NCBI RefSeq assembly: GCF_000404225.1 | Contig: NC_021353.1 | Coordinates: 930,001 to 994,000, forward strand | Source: Candidatus Methanomassiliicoccus intestinalis Issoire-Mx1 | GTDB taxonomy: Archaea > Thermoplasmatota > Thermoplasmata > Methanomassiliicoccales > Methanomassiliicoccaceae | Length of the DNA stretch: 64,000 bases | Reading direction: 5' to 3' | In this document: positions 20,430 through 29,753 of the stretch, piece after piece | Numbering within the stretch: position 1 is the first letter of the stretch | How the letters are laid out: each line of letters starts with the position of its first letter | Position numbers and translations under genes: made by a program | The notes under the pieces: generated by a model | Databases searched by the model: none | What the model was told of the DNA's origin: nothing | The model's input: the letters and a program-made list of their open reading frames with translations, nothing else

Positions 20430-21103
20430 CTATTGAAAACGGTCTCTCTGTTTTGCAGTACATAATGTGTTATTACTTTTCTTTCAGCGTTTCTGAGAGT
20501 AACATCCAATGTAGATTTGGAGCAGTTTAAAAGAAGGCAGAGTTCTTCTAGATTTATTCTTCTTGGGATCTCATAATACCCATGCTCTAGAGCAAGCCTC
20601 AGAGCTTCTTCCTGCCTGTCAGACAATAACGCGGCATAGTCTGATTGAAAAGATGATTTTCTTTCCGTACGAAATCCTTCTGCGTTTAGTCTCTTTATGA
20701 GATTCATCACATACACCGAATTTGGCCCGACAATTGTCCAGCATATATCACCATTGTCTTTCGAAGAAACTGCTGAAGTTATCATACATCCTGATTCTGA
20801 TACCATCTTTGAGATCTGGCAGTTGTTATTCATGACCATTGCCATAAGCTGATGGCTGGAGATTCTGTCAATAGTACATTCACCCATTTCATTACCATAG
20901 TACTGTTTTTCTGTGATGTTTTGAAGAGTACCGTGTGGATCCATTACACGGATCATGGCACATCCTCCTTCCCCAGCCAAACTGGTACACTGTATAACCT
21001 CACATTCTACACCATTGTCAGAATCTCTGCATTCTGGGGGAAGTATTTTGAAGCATGAGTTGCCACCTTCAGCTTCTCCGATAAGAAGTTTGACGCAATA
21101 CAT
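20420..21103 (-). CDS. HTH_10 (Bat-type) archaeal regulator
   Basis: 227 residues. The C-terminal ~55 residues (LSDRQEEALRLALEHGYYE, then IPRRINLEEL and LLNCSKSTLDVTLRNAERK) are the HTH_10 domain of bacterio-opsin activator-like regulators. The N-terminal ~160 residues are a probable sensor domain with several Cys residues (MYCVKLL, NSCFKILPPECRD, GGCAMI). The gene converges with the permease-methyltransferase operon and may control it, a common pattern beside methyltransferase genes in methanogens. No Shine-Dalgarno is seen, so a leaderless mRNA is likely. Confidence 0.8.
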   Translation of the reverse strand: MYCVKLLIGEAEGGNSCFKILPPECRDSDNGVECEVIQCTSLAGEGGCAMIRVMDPHGTLQNITEKQYYGNEMGECTIDRISSHQLMAMVMNNNCQISKMVSESGCMITSAVSSKDNGDICWTIVGPNSVYVMNLIKRLNAEGFRTERKSSFQSDYAALLSDRQEEALRLALEHGYYEIPRRINLEELCLLLNCSKSTLDVTLRNAERKVITHYVLQNRETVFNRKK

Positions 21104-21261
21104 GGGATTGTATGGTTGTCTTAATTGATATCATTTATCCATTGAGTTTCAATCTGGATACCTTCATGCATAGTAGTTTAAATGCTATGAGTTATAAAAA
21201 TTAATAAAATGATTTAAATTAGCCATTTGTCACTTTTTAACGATGTGCTACCATCCCAAGA

Positions 21262-22143
21262 TCATGCTAGATACTTATCCCGAAGCATGTTCAAGAACAA
21301 TTCGCACGCCCTTGAAAAAACCTGGTCTTTTTTCCATACGATCACGAGACCGCACTCAAGTTTTGGATATAATGGTCTGAAACACAACTTACTTTTTCCA
21401 GTTGTATTAACTAACCTGTCTAAACAAATAGCATATCCAACTTCTTCCTCTACCATGAGTGAAGCATTGTAGAGAAGGTTGTATGTAGAAATAACATTGA
21501 GTTCATCAAAACTTTTTCCAAACCAGTTAGTTATTTCGTCCTTTACCATAGTCTGCCGTGAACATAATAGAGGCATGTTTGCAATGTCTTTTGGAGTTAT
21601 GTGATCCAATTTCGCATATGGGCTGTCTTTTCTCATAAGAAGCCCCCATGTATCAGCAACAGGAAGTCTGAGATATGCGTATTTCTCCTTATCTACAGGT
21701 TCAATCAATAAACCAAAATCAATTAACCCTCGATCTAATTTTTCTGTTACATCATCGGCATTGCCACTGAATATGTGATATTTCACTTGAGGATATGCTG
21801 TATTCATATCTTTTATCGTTTTTGCTATTGTCCTCATCGCATCTGTCTCACCGCTGCCTATGAAAATATCACCTGTTATCACTTCATCAGATGTCTGTAT
21901 ATCCAGTTTCGTTTTGTCTGCAAGCTCTATAATCTCTTCTGCTCGTTTTCGAAGGTAGTGTCCTTCTTCAGTAAGAGTTATTTTTCTATTGCCACGGATG
22001 AATAATTTCTTTCCTAATTCATCTTCCAGTTCCATAAGCTGCCTAGACAGTGTAGGCTGCGTAACATTCATAAGTTCGGCTGCACCGGATATGGTCCCTT
22101 CTTTAGCTACGGCAAGAAAGTATCGCAGAATTCTGATCTCCAT
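21262..22143 (-). CDS. LysR-family transcription regulator
   Basis: About 293 residues. MEIRILRYFLAVAKEGTISG, then AAELMNVTQPTLSRQL, form the LysR winged HTH; the rest is a two-lobed effector domain of usual length. The start at 22143 (MEIRIL) has GGAG about 8 bases upstream. It is divergent from the acetyltransferase/flavin reductase pair and shares with them an intergenic region with two copies of a 20-base site. It therefore probably regulates itself and that operon. Effector unknown. Confidence 0.9.
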   Translation of the reverse strand: MEIRILRYFLAVAKEGTISGAAELMNVTQPTLSRQLMELEDELGKKLFIRGNRKITLTEEGHYLRKRAEEIIELADKTKLDIQTSDEVITGDIFIGSGETDAMRTIAKTIKDMNTAYPQVKYHIFSGNADDVTEKLDRGLIDFGLLIEPVDKEKYAYLRLPVADTWGLLMRKDSPYAKLDHITPKDIANMPLLCSRQTMVKDEITNWFGKSFDELNVISTYNLLYNASLMVEEEVGYAICLDRLVNTTGKSKLCFRPLYPKLECGLVIVWKKDQVFSRACELFLNMLRDKYLA

Positions 22144-22164
22144 TTGCATTCTCCAATTACAGAT

Positions 22165-22184
22165 TATGCTTTTTAGGCATTACA
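22165..22184. promoter_or_regulatory. Putative LysR site 1
   Basis: TATGCTTTTTAGGCATTACA, containing the interrupted palindrome ATGC-N7-GCAT, lies just upstream of the lysR start. An identical 20-mer occurs at 22293. Partly palindromic sites of this size fit LysR-type regulators. Confidence 0.6.
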
Positions 22185-22292
22185 TTGCATGAATCATAGT
22201 TATTTGTTATTTGTGGAACTTGTCCAATCATTTTCATGAAAGAAATAATCCTCTTAGGTGCTCAAATTGATGCAATGAATTGATAAATAATC

Positions 22293-22312
22293 TATGCTTT
22301 TTAGGCATTACA
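22293..22312. promoter_or_regulatory. Putative LysR site 2
   Basis: Identical to the 20-mer at 22165, 128 bases away. It lies about 75 bases before the acetyltransferase start, where binding could activate or block the divergent promoter. Confidence 0.6.
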
Positions 22313-22387
22313 AATCATTTAATATAGGTATTTTGTATCTGTAAATGTCGAATGATGAGTTCGAAACTAGGTAACAGGAGATATAAA

Positions 22388-22963
22388 ATGGATCTTGAGG
22401 AATATCTGGATATTCTGAAACGCGGAGAGTATGTGGATGGCAGTTCTGAAGCATATTTATTCATGCGTGAAGTAAGTCAAGAAGCAATAAAGATCACTTC
22501 AGAATTAAATTCTTCATATCACAGCCCGGAGGAAATCTGCAACATATTCTCCCGGCTTATTGGAAAATCTGTTGACAGCTCGTTTTGCTTATTCCCTCCA
22601 TTTCATACTGACTGCGGAAAAAATATTGCATTAGGAAAAAATGTTTTCATCAATGCAGGGTGTTGCTTTCAGGATCAGGGAGGCATTACCATAGGTGATA
22701 ATGTATTAATCGGTCATAATGTAGTTTTAGCGACTCTAAATCATAACCTAGATCCAGAAAAGAGAGCTGGAATGTATCCATCTCCGATTTCTATTGGAAA
22801 TAATGTCTGGATAGGATCAAATTCTACAATTCTTCCAGGAGTTGCAATCGGTGAAAATTCAGTGGTTGCAGCTGGGGCGGTTGTTACAAAAGATGTACCT
22901 GAAAACACAGTTGTCGGAGGAGTCCCGGCCAAGATCATCAAGACCATAGATGCAAGGGGATAA
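22388..22963 (+). CDS. Maltose/galactoside O-acetyltransferase-like protein
   Basis: The start at 22388 ([10 protein letters not shown]) has AGGAG 7 bases upstream. The 191 residues show an N-terminal helical part, then a left-handed beta-helix of hexapeptide repeats: [35 protein letters not shown] with the catalytic-type His in the following LNHNLD, then [19 protein letters not shown]. This is the Maa/LacA/NodL family, which acetylates sugars or similar hydroxyl compounds using acetyl-CoA. It is followed by the flavin reductase gene 1 base after its stop, and both face the LysR gene. Confidence 0.85.
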   Translation: MDLEEYLDILKRGEYVDGSSEAYLFMREVSQEAIKITSELNSSYHSPEEICNIFSRLIGKSVDSSFCLFPPFHTDCGKNIALGKNVFINAGCCFQDQGGITIGDNVLIGHNVVLATLNHNLDPEKRAGMYPSPISIGNNVWIGSNSTILPGVAIGENSVVAAGAVVTKDVPENTVVGGVPAKIIKTIDARG

Positions 22964-22964
22964 T

Positions 22965-23504
22965 ATGAGTAAAAATATTCTAATCATATCTACAAGTCCT
23001 CGTAGAGGAAGTAATTCAGAAACACTCGCGGATGAGTTTGCAAGAGGTGCAGCGGATTCTGGAAACAATATCGAAAAAATCAATACACATGATAAAGATA
23101 TAAATTTCTGTAAAGGTTGTTTGAGCTGCCAAAAAACAAAACAATGTGTTATTAAAGATGATGCATGCCAGATCATTGAAAAAATGCTGGAGTCAGAAGT
23201 TATTGTTTTTGCTACACCGATATATTTTTATGAAATGTGCGGTCAGATGAAGACTGTCTTAGATCGTACAAACCCTCTTTTCTCTTCAGATTATGCGTTT
23301 CGAGATGTCTATATCATAGCAACTGCAGCAGACACTAGTGAAGATTCTGTTGACGGGGCGATTAAAGGTCTTCAAGGATGGATAGATTGTTTTGAAAAAA
23401 CAGAACTTAAAGGAGTGGTCAAAGGCCTGGGATTAGAAGGGATCGGTGCTATAGCAGGAAATCCTTCACTCCATGAAGCATACGAGCTGGGAAAAAGCGT
23501 TTGA
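22965..23504 (+). CDS. NADPH-dependent FMN reductase / iron-sulfur flavoprotein-like
   Basis: 179 residues from the ATG at 22965. ILIISTSPRRGSNSETLA is the FMN phosphate loop of the flavodoxin-like fold. CKGCLSCQKTKQCVIKDD has the four-Cys cluster found in archaeal iron-sulfur flavoproteins, and VIVFATPIYFYEMCGQMK the flavin-ring segment. It ends GNPSLHEAYELGKSV, typical of the family, so it is full length. It probably reduces flavins or quinones in the cytoplasm. It is in an operon with the acetyltransferase. Confidence 0.85.
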   Translation: MSKNILIISTSPRRGSNSETLADEFARGAADSGNNIEKINTHDKDINFCKGCLSCQKTKQCVIKDDACQIIEKMLESEVIVFATPIYFYEMCGQMKTVLDRTNPLFSSDYAFRDVYIIATAADTSEDSVDGAIKGLQGWIDCFEKTELKGVVKGLGLEGIGAIAGNPSLHEAYELGKSV

Positions 23505-24190
23505 ATGGTTTGAAAATATAAGGTATGCTGAAGGGTAACGTTATGAAATTTGGACTATGGCCTGCTCAACTTTGAAGACTATGATGATTGCCAAAGTTTT
23601 GAAATAAACCCGTTGATGTGTAGAATCTAAAGCAGAAATATAGTCATGCGTCATAAACGCAATTCTCCTTTTTTTAATGTAACCACAAGCCCTGTTATCG
23701 TCTAGTTAGCTAGTGATAGATTCTGAAGGCAATAACCTCTCTTATTCCATCTGTACCTGTGTATAAAGAATTTACACTATATCCTGCATCAACCAAAGCT
23801 TCGGTAAAACACTGCATTGATTCTCCTTAACTTTGCATTAATTCGAATATCGAAGATTCTTGAAATTGTATCTGCAAAATATCGGCCATAATTATTGAAT
23901 AAATTCGAAATATGGTATATTGAGTAAACTATCCGCATATTATGCATAGATTTATTCAATTTAAGCTGTGAAAATGGCCTCAATTTGCTACTAAATACGA
24001 ATACTGATAAAGTTAACGGTGTTTTCTCCATAAACTCCGGTAAATATTCCAGCGATGCTGCGACATACATAGTATTTATGCGAAATACAGTCATTAGAGT
24101 ATTCTGAAAAATGAGATTAAATTGAATTTACAAGTAAAAAGTCTAATGATTTCTGTTGTTAAAAAAAAATATTGAGTGTAAATGAGATTA
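23505..24190. other. Intergenic stretch with decayed gene
   Basis: No intact gene is evident. On the minus strand, a 35-codon ORF with an AAGGAG site (23710-23817; MQCFTEALVDAGYSVNSL) and a longer ORF above it (23789-24094) look like pieces of one decayed gene. The first resembles the C-terminal end of a small-molecule methyltransferase, but this is a guess. The plus strand holds nothing that can be supported. Confidence 0.35.
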
Positions 24191-24733
24191 TCATTTACAG
24201 AATTTATCGATATATGCCTCACGACATTTTTCAATTATCGTTTTGGCTTCGTCCGGACCCTGCACCTCATTAACAATGGTCTCTTTCCCCTCTAGGTTTT
24301 TATATACACTGAAGAAGTGGCGCATTTCATTAAATATGTGGCTGGGCAGTTCGCTGATATCTTTATAGTTGCAATATGTGGGATCATTAAATGGTATTGC
24401 AATGATCTTTTCATCCAGCTTACCGCCGTCAAGCATAGAAATGACTCCGATTGGGTAACACTGTACAAGACTCAGAGGGTGAATATTCTCACTGCATAAA
24501 ACGAGAACATCCAGAGGGTCCCCGTCATCAGCAAGCGTTCTTGGAATCAATCCGTAATTAGCTGGATAGTGTGTAGAAGTATATAGAATACGGTCTAATA
24601 TGATATGCCCCGTCTCTTTATCAAGTTCATACTTGTTTTTAGAACCTCTTTCGATTTCAATCACTGCTATAAAATCATCTGGATTAATCCTTGCAGGATT
24701 TATGTTATGCCATATATTCGACATGTCATTCAT
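24191..24733 (-). CDS. ppa: Inorganic pyrophosphatase, class A
   Basis: 180 residues from the ATG at 24733, which has GAGGT 5 bases upstream; upstream ATGs lack a site. FIAVIEIERGSKNKYELDKE is the conserved N-terminal strand pair, YPANYGLIPRTLADDGDPLD holds the soluble pyrophosphatase signature with the three metal-binding Asp residues, and the C-terminal helix is typical. It hydrolyses PPi and drives biosynthesis. The length is normal. It stands next to pth2 on the same strand. Confidence 0.95.
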   Translation of the reverse strand: MNDMSNIWHNINPARINPDDFIAVIEIERGSKNKYELDKETGHIILDRILYTSTHYPANYGLIPRTLADDGDPLDVLVLCSENIHPLSLVQCYPIGVISMLDGGKLDEKIIAIPFNDPTYCNYKDISELPSHIFNEMRHFFSVYKNLEGKETIVNEVQGPDEAKTIIEKCREAYIDKFCK

Positions 24734-24824
24734 CTCGTACCTCTTCATATGCATAAGTATCCTATAAATCCATCCGTGCAACCGGCAATAGATAGATTCT
24801 ATAGATTTGAAGAGTGAGTGATGC

Positions 24825-25292
24825 TCAGTATAGTGGAAGGTCTCCAGTGATAGGATCTACTTTTTCAGAAGATTCTGGTTCTAGTGCTAAACAAGTGTAC
24901 GTAGGTACGCCGTTAAACTCAGTATGACCAGCATCCAATATGAGTGCCGAGATCAGACCGGCTTCTTTTGCCTTTCTATCAATTTCAAGAAGTTCTTCTT
25001 CAGAATCTACGCTGACGCAGATCTTGGCTACACCGTAATTAAACCAATCGCTCAGAGGTGTCGAAGGCCTGTCTGATGGCGTTAAGACGATGTTTCCACC
25101 GACTGATTTAATTTCTCCAAGTCTATTCTCTTTTTCCAATGCTAAAAGTACAGCTGTAACGCAAGCATGTCCGGCCTGTGCAGCAATTTTACCTTTTCTC
25201 ATTTTAAGGTCCTTGCGCACAACAATCATCTGCTTAGACTTGTACACCTTTCTATTCATCTTTCTAGCTATAATCTCCAGCAGATCAGACAT
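24825..25292 (-). CDS. pth2: Peptidyl-tRNA hydrolase, Pth2 type
   Basis: 155 residues. KQMIVVRKDLKMRKGKIAAQ followed by AGHACVTAVL is the Pth2 N-terminal signature (K-x-x-x-V-R-x-D-L-x-M-x-x-G-K-x-x-x-Q-x-x-H). LDAGHTEFNGVPTYTCLALE is the second hallmark, with the T-x-x-x-x-G-x-x-T pattern at the C-terminus. It recycles stalled peptidyl-tRNA. Archaeal Pth2 is usually about 115-120 residues; here the N-terminus is longer, so the true start may be the ATG 33 bases downstream (MNRKVYKSK). Confidence 0.93.
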   Translation of the reverse strand: MSDLLEIIARKMNRKVYKSKQMIVVRKDLKMRKGKIAAQAGHACVTAVLLALEKENRLGEIKSVGGNIVLTPSDRPSTPLSDWFNYGVAKICVSVDSEEELLEIDRKAKEAGLISALILDAGHTEFNGVPTYTCLALEPESSEKVDPITGDLPLY

Positions 25293-25377
25293 AATGCATT
25301 AATTAATCAGCAAATTAAATACTTTTTGATTTTAGCAAATAGTCAAGATGTCAAGAACTATTCTCTTGTTAAATGAT

Positions 25378-26295
25378 TTAAAAATCTGTCAATGCAGTCT
25401 GTGTGTGAACTTCTGATTTTTTAAGACTTGCCCAGCTAGGAATACCATATTTATCTTTAAGCAAGTTTATCTTATGATTGAATCCTTTTAAATATTCTTG
25501 TGGTGGAAAATCATAGCGGTATAAATTTTTCATTTTTTCATAGAGTGAATGGTCATATGTATTCAAAAAATTCAAAAAATTCGTTCTTGTTTTTCCGATC
25601 AGATACAACACATTTGGTCTGATGTATTCTACACATACCTTGGAAGCTTCATTATATATCGAGTCTAAATTCTCATACGAGTCTGTTAGATATGGTATGA
25701 CTGGCATTAGTGTTATTCCAGCAGAAATCCCCTCTTCTCTTAAAATCCTCAATGCTTCGATTCTCCTGTCAGGAGCTGCGGCATTTGGTTCTAAAGATCT
25801 TTGGAGGGTCTTATCCATAGTTGTTATCGTTAAGGACACTTTTATATCAGCCACATCACTTAGTTTTCTAAGATAATCAATATCTCTCAGAACCAGGTCA
25901 GATTTTGTAGCGAGAATTGCTGGTGTTTTATATCTTATCAGTATTTTCAAGATCTCAGGCATGATTCTTAGCTTTTCTTCTATAGGCTGGTAGGAATCTG
26001 TAACGCCACCGATGTTAACAGCTTCGTGTTTCCAGTTTTTTGAAGAAAGCTGTTTTTCTAAACACTTTACAATATTTGATTTGTAATATATCCTGTCGAA
26101 AAAACGATCATCGTTGAGATACTCATGAGAGTATAAAGCATAACAGTACCTGCAGCCATGTTCACATCCCCTATAGATGTTCAAATCCCAGGAACACGGC
26201 ATCTTATGCTTATTTGGATGAAGTGCTGATTTACATTCTAAGCCAACATAGTCCATAAGGTTACCACATCCAGATAATCTGCATAGTGTTTTCAT
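25378..26295 (-). CDS. Radical SAM protein, spore photoproduct lyase-like family
   Basis: 305 residues. NIYRGCEHGCRYCYA at about 39-53 carries the three Cys (C44, C48, C51) binding the 4Fe-4S cluster. KHKMPCSWDLNI before it and GGVTDSYQPIEE after it match the Rv2578c/SplB-like group, common in archaea. The substrate is not known for this group; a DNA or RNA repair role is often suggested. Single gene, not in an evident operon. Confidence 0.85.
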   Translation of the reverse strand: MKTLCRLSGCGNLMDYVGLECKSALHPNKHKMPCSWDLNIYRGCEHGCRYCYALYSHEYLNDDRFFDRIYYKSNIVKCLEKQLSSKNWKHEAVNIGGVTDSYQPIEEKLRIMPEILKILIRYKTPAILATKSDLVLRDIDYLRKLSDVADIKVSLTITTMDKTLQRSLEPNAAAPDRRIEALRILREEGISAGITLMPVIPYLTDSYENLDSIYNEASKVCVEYIRPNVLYLIGKTRTNFLNFLNTYDHSLYEKMKNLYRYDFPPQEYLKGFNHKINLLKDKYGIPSWASLKKSEVHTQTALTDF

Positions 26296-26394
26296 CTAAA
26301 TATGATTAGGTATGAGTTTCACTTAATGCATTAATCATCACCTTTGTACACTCATAGTGCCAAAGTATATCATTTTCGTATATGATGTCAGAAT

Positions 26395-27000
26395 ATGGAA
26401 GATTCTGATGAAACGGAAGCACCGATTCAACAAAATGAGCCAAAAATGCCACGATACATAGACGTTGGGAAGATATCCATAGCTAATCTGATAACATTTG
26501 GTTCACAGATGATTGCTATAATTCTAGCGTTTATATTTGTATGTTTCAATTTTATATTCTCACAGGCAAGTGATACTAAACTTCTGAGCTTTTTTGGGAA
26601 TATGGTCCCACAGGGGATATTTAACTCCCCTCAGGATGGATTCACCGCATTTGGTATCATCTTTGCAGTATTGGGGATAGTATCGCTAGTATTGATGGCT
26701 TCGATGTTTTACACCAGAGGCAAAAACAAGAAATCATTGTATTATGCAAATATGGTGATTCTTGCAGTCATGTGTATTGCAGATGTGTATTATCTATTTG
26801 GATTCCATTTAGTTCCTGCAGATCTTGGGGGATTCTGGGATGGATTGATATCATTTGCACAAAGTCTTGGAATAGAAATTTTTGATGGCATAAAATATCC
26901 TTGGTTTGAGGAGTTTATTGCAATATTCAGCGGTTTATCATTCGTGCTGATGTTTAGGAAAAAAGCAAAAAAGTATATCCTGCAGGGTGTAGAAAACTAA
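26395..27000 (+). CDS. Four-helix membrane protein of unknown function
   Basis: 201 residues. The N-terminal ~30 residues are hydrophilic. Then come about four hydrophobic segments (ISIANLITFGSQMIAIILAF; AFGIIFAVLGIVSLVLMA; ANMVILAVMCIADVYYLFG; FIAIFSGLSFVLMF) and a basic tail. No family recognised. It stands alone and is followed by a clear terminator. Confidence 0.65.
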   Translation: MEDSDETEAPIQQNEPKMPRYIDVGKISIANLITFGSQMIAIILAFIFVCFNFIFSQASDTKLLSFFGNMVPQGIFNSPQDGFTAFGIIFAVLGIVSLVLMASMFYTRGKNKKSLYYANMVILAVMCIADVYYLFGFHLVPADLGGFWDGLISFAQSLGIEIFDGIKYPWFEEFIAIFSGLSFVLMFRKKAKKYILQGVEN

Positions 27001-27011
27001 TCTCTAAAATA

Positions 27012-27050
27012 TTAGACAGATCTGATCACATCAATTCTAGATCTGTCTAA
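27012..27050 (+). terminator. 12-bp stem terminator
   Basis: TTAGACAGATCT (27012-27023) pairs perfectly with AGATCTGTCTAA (27039-27050) and is followed by TTCTATTTATT. It lies 12 bases after the membrane-protein stop. Confidence 0.8.
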
Positions 27051-27240
27051 TTCTATTTATTCCAGCAGAGTAGCGAGTACTAGACTTAAACAGACCAGAT
27101 GGTAGCTTTGAGGCCTTTAGTTCTTTGAAATGAATGATACTCGCTGATACATAACATTAGAATTGAATGAAGACATCATTCACTATTTTTTAAGAGGACA
27201 AAATTCATCTATCTTCAAAAAATCAAACTCCATTTCATCT

Positions 27241-27690
27241 CTAATATCTCTTACACATCCCATTAAGAGAATCAAGCATATTGATCTGTTTATCTGATGT
27301 TAAAAAATGAGTGCAACGACTATCTGATAGAGCGCACGCGAGAATCAAGGCATCGGTAGACTGCAAGTATTGTTCCCCCATCCATTTTTGTGATTTCTTG
27401 CAGACATTGTGCTATTCAGCAGTCTGTGAGCATAACGATAGCAATTGTGATTGTGGATTCCTTCTGGAACCAGTATTCCCTTTTTCACATTATCATGAAA
27501 ATTATTAAAAATATCATCTATTCGGTTTTTTTAGTTGCAACAAGATACGCTTCGTCGATTGCCGGAAAAGGGACATGATAATTTGGTTTTCCCCTCTTCC
27601 AGTTTTTTAAAATTTGTTTTACATCTCCGTGCACATCATCAGATTGATCGCAGAAAGCAATCAGGTAGCACGTATCAATGTAGAATAGTG
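27241..27690 (-). pseudogene. PIN-domain toxin, broken by frameshifts
   Basis: Reading leftward, YIDTCYLIAFCDQSDDVHGD is the start of a PIN domain with its first acidic residue. After a frameshift at an A-run near 27530 the reading continues IDDIFNNFHDNVKKGILV, and after a second shift near 27390 STDALILACALSDSRCTHFL, which has the second acidic cluster, then a stop. PIN toxins are RNases that cut tRNA or other RNA. The order of the pieces fits one gene of about 145 codons with two frameshifts. The 5' end overlaps the antitoxin-like gene. Confidence 0.65.
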
Positions 27691-28137
27691 TTTGTTGTTC
27701 TCCAGATATTTATATGCCCCCTCTACATGGTCTTTTAGATGAGGCTTCAGACGGATTGTTGTTTCAATTAGTTCTTTTCCGCTGATGTTTCTATTAGTTT
27801 CTGCGACTACAAGGATTGTCGCAAGGGCCTCGGTATATTCCAAGCCTTGAGCAAGTATATACTTTAAATCACTTTTCACATCCTCTGGGATGTCTATATG
27901 TTCTGGAGCGATATTTTTTTCTGAGATTTTATAATATGCGTCTGCTAGATCTCTAGAGTATGGGCCGCGGATATATCTTGTAAAGTTGTATACCGGACCG
28001 ACTCTGGCAAGATTTAGGAGATACACACCCTTTTGAGCAAGGAGACGATCATTGAACTCCTCGACATTAAACTCATGGTCTGCCAGTGAGAAGATTTCAT
28101 CGATCATTCCAGCAGTCTTAGCCAGATTTTCTGCCAT
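27661..28137 (-). CDS. Panacea (DUF4065)-like antitoxin
   Basis: 158 residues from the ATG at 28137, with AGGAGG 6 bases upstream. QKGVYLLNLARVGPVYNFT followed by YIRGPYSRDLADAYY is the 'K-x-x-Y-L-...-F-x-x-Y-x-x-GPYS' pattern of Panacea/DUF4065 antitoxins. The remainder is helical. The broken PIN gene begins inside its 3' end, so the pair was once a toxin-antitoxin module whose toxin has been lost while the antitoxin stays open. The family assignment is by pattern only. Confidence 0.65.
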   Translation of the reverse strand: MAENLAKTAGMIDEIFSLADHEFNVEEFNDRLLAQKGVYLLNLARVGPVYNFTRYIRGPYSRDLADAYYKISEKNIAPEHIDIPEDVKSDLKYILAQGLEYTEALATILVVAETNRNISGKELIETTIRLKPHLKDHVEGAYKYLENNKHYSTLIRAT

Positions 28138-28251
28138 ACAAGTCCTCCTAGAGAGCATCTACTCATTCATTTTGTATATGTTAAATCCCTATTTGATAGT
28201 CACTAACAGCTTCAAAAACATTCACAGAGTGGGGGTATATCTCAATAAATA

Positions 28252-28399
28252 TCCTTTCATTCTTGATTGGTATACTGCCATCTATTGATGTGCTAAACTC
28301 GATATCTATGATGTTGAAGTGGATGATGTATCATTCCCTAAGCAGGAAGCAAAGAAATTTGTAAAATTCAAAATGGAAGACACAAATGATGATCTTTAG
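28252..28399 (+). pseudogene. Fragment of the 40.5-kb lysine-rich family
   Basis: The plus strand encodes YDVEVDDVSFPKQEAKKFVK followed by FKMEDTNDDL and a stop. This closely matches the C-terminus of the protein at 40536-41378 (YDVEVDDVSLSKQKARKLIK, then SEMEDK). Upstream, FILDWYTAIY followed by a stop aligns with FTIGEWMPDY of the same protein. It is a C-terminal fragment lying 12 kb from the intact copy, so pieces of this family have been scattered in the accessory region. Confidence 0.6.
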
Positions 28400-28494
28400 A
28401 GATTGATGAAGGTTTAAGACAGTTGAGTAAATATCTAGAGATCATATTAGGTTTTATTCTTTTCATCGACATATGTTAAAAATACGATCAGAAA

Positions 28495-28730
28495 GCGCCC
28501 GAAAGATATTTGAGCTGACTCCGCAGAGATGAGTCGTCAAACATTCTCTGCGGGTCAGATTTTCGGGAAGAGATGGTAAAATACCACGTTTTGTCGTGGC
28601 GATCTGCAAGGTGGTTGTGATCGATGATTCGGTCGTGATTATCGAGAGCTGACAAGGAGCCAGTCATGAATTGTTCACATTACGAACTCCGCCCCTTAAA
28701 TGGCGGTCACCTCTACCCTTAATTCATGTA
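28495..28730 (+). ncRNA. Strongly structured putative RNA
   Basis: About 235 bases without a plausible ORF but full of paired segments. CCCGAAA (28498-28504) pairs with TTTCGGG (28561-28567) around an inner stem, CTGAC-T-CCGCAGAGA (28515-28529) against TCTCTGCGG-GTCAG (28545-28558). CCACG (28584) pairs with CGTGG (28595). CATGAATT (28665-28672) pairs with AATTCATG (28721-28728) around CCGCC/GGCGG (28689, 28702). The last stem resembles the right-end hairpin of IS200/IS605 elements, so an IS605 guide-RNA relic is one option. No TnpB gene is next to it. The strand is assumed. Confidence 0.5.
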
Positions 28731-28739
28731 TATTCTTTG

Positions 28740-29753
28740 GTGTTTATACTTTTTTGCATAACACTTACTCCAATTCTAAAAGTATATACAATCAGACGGC
28801 CCACTGCTGACCTCTGAGGAGTTTATGGGATTATCGAGGCTGGCAAATACTGTACCAATATTGGATGCGAATGATCTCATATATAGTGAAATCATAACTG
28901 TTTCGACACATCCTCTCGCAATCCCATTCTTACGGGGATAATAGTTGCAAAACAAAATAGGCTGACTAAAAATTACTTGGTTATTTGTGTTCTTTTTCCA
29001 ACAATACACAAAATCAAAAAAAATGCAATCGCAGAAGCAAATTAAGTTTGAAAATAGATAGCCCCGTTGTGGTACAAATACTACATCTGGCAAATAAAAT
29101 TGTCTCTGTGAATAAGTCAATGCAGTCTCTACCATAATTGGACAGAAAAAATGGGATCCTGGCTATGCTTAAAAGTGCGAGCGCCGGCTCGCAGTATTGT
29201 GTTTAGCCAGACTTGTATTTTTTTAAGTCAATCAAAAGGGAATTGTACAAACCCCTTTCTTTTTATTTTTTACATATGTTGCTTTTGTTGAGAAATATCA
29301 GAGTTCAGATGATCAGGATCTTGAGTATAACGTCTGTTTTATATGATCCAAATTCATAAATTACTGCTCCAGATAAGTTACTAAATAAACTTTCAGGGTC
29401 GTTATATATTCAAAAAATACAGTATAGGCAATGTAGAATGCGGAGTTATAAAAAATGATGCTTTTGAGTTATTCACATCTACTGATCTTTTGAAAAAATG
29501 TATAATACCTTGCCAATATATCAAGGGGTTGCAAAGTAAGCCATCATGGCATTAATAATACTCTAGAACGTTGGATATATAAATCATGTATTGATTTTAT
29601 CGTTACGAAGCATTAGATGATTTTTTTCACTCAATAATTGTTGTAAATCGCTTAAGGTTCTCATATTCATGTAAAGTTTTTTTCAATCACAAATATTTGT
29701 CTAAAAACGCTAAATCATTAAATATATCATTAGTTAGATCACATGTTAGCTGA
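28740..29753. other. Gene-poor stretch with decayed ORF
   Basis: No intact gene. On the plus strand near 28780-28930 one frame reads GPLLTSEEFMGLSRLANTVP and ends in stops, so it may be the remnant of a coding region. A 21-base direct repeat (29244-29264) recurs at 31688. The last ~100 bases before 29754 hold the AT-rich start region of the two-gene cassette. Confidence 0.4.
29244..29264. repeat. Direct repeat, left copy
   Basis: The 21-mer that begins TGTACAAACCCC and ends in a T-run occurs identically at 31688-31708, 2.44 kb away. The two copies enclose the two-gene cassette 29754-31393. Confidence 0.8.

Noticed and set aside
28495..28730. RNase P RNA, SRP RNA or a tRNA cluster
   Set aside because: The conserved cores of RNase P and SRP RNA and any T-arm signature are missing.
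28776..29135. 119-residue minus-strand ORF as a gene
   Set aside because: No ribosome site and Cys/Phe-rich low-likelihood composition; the plus strand shows a more protein-like broken frame.
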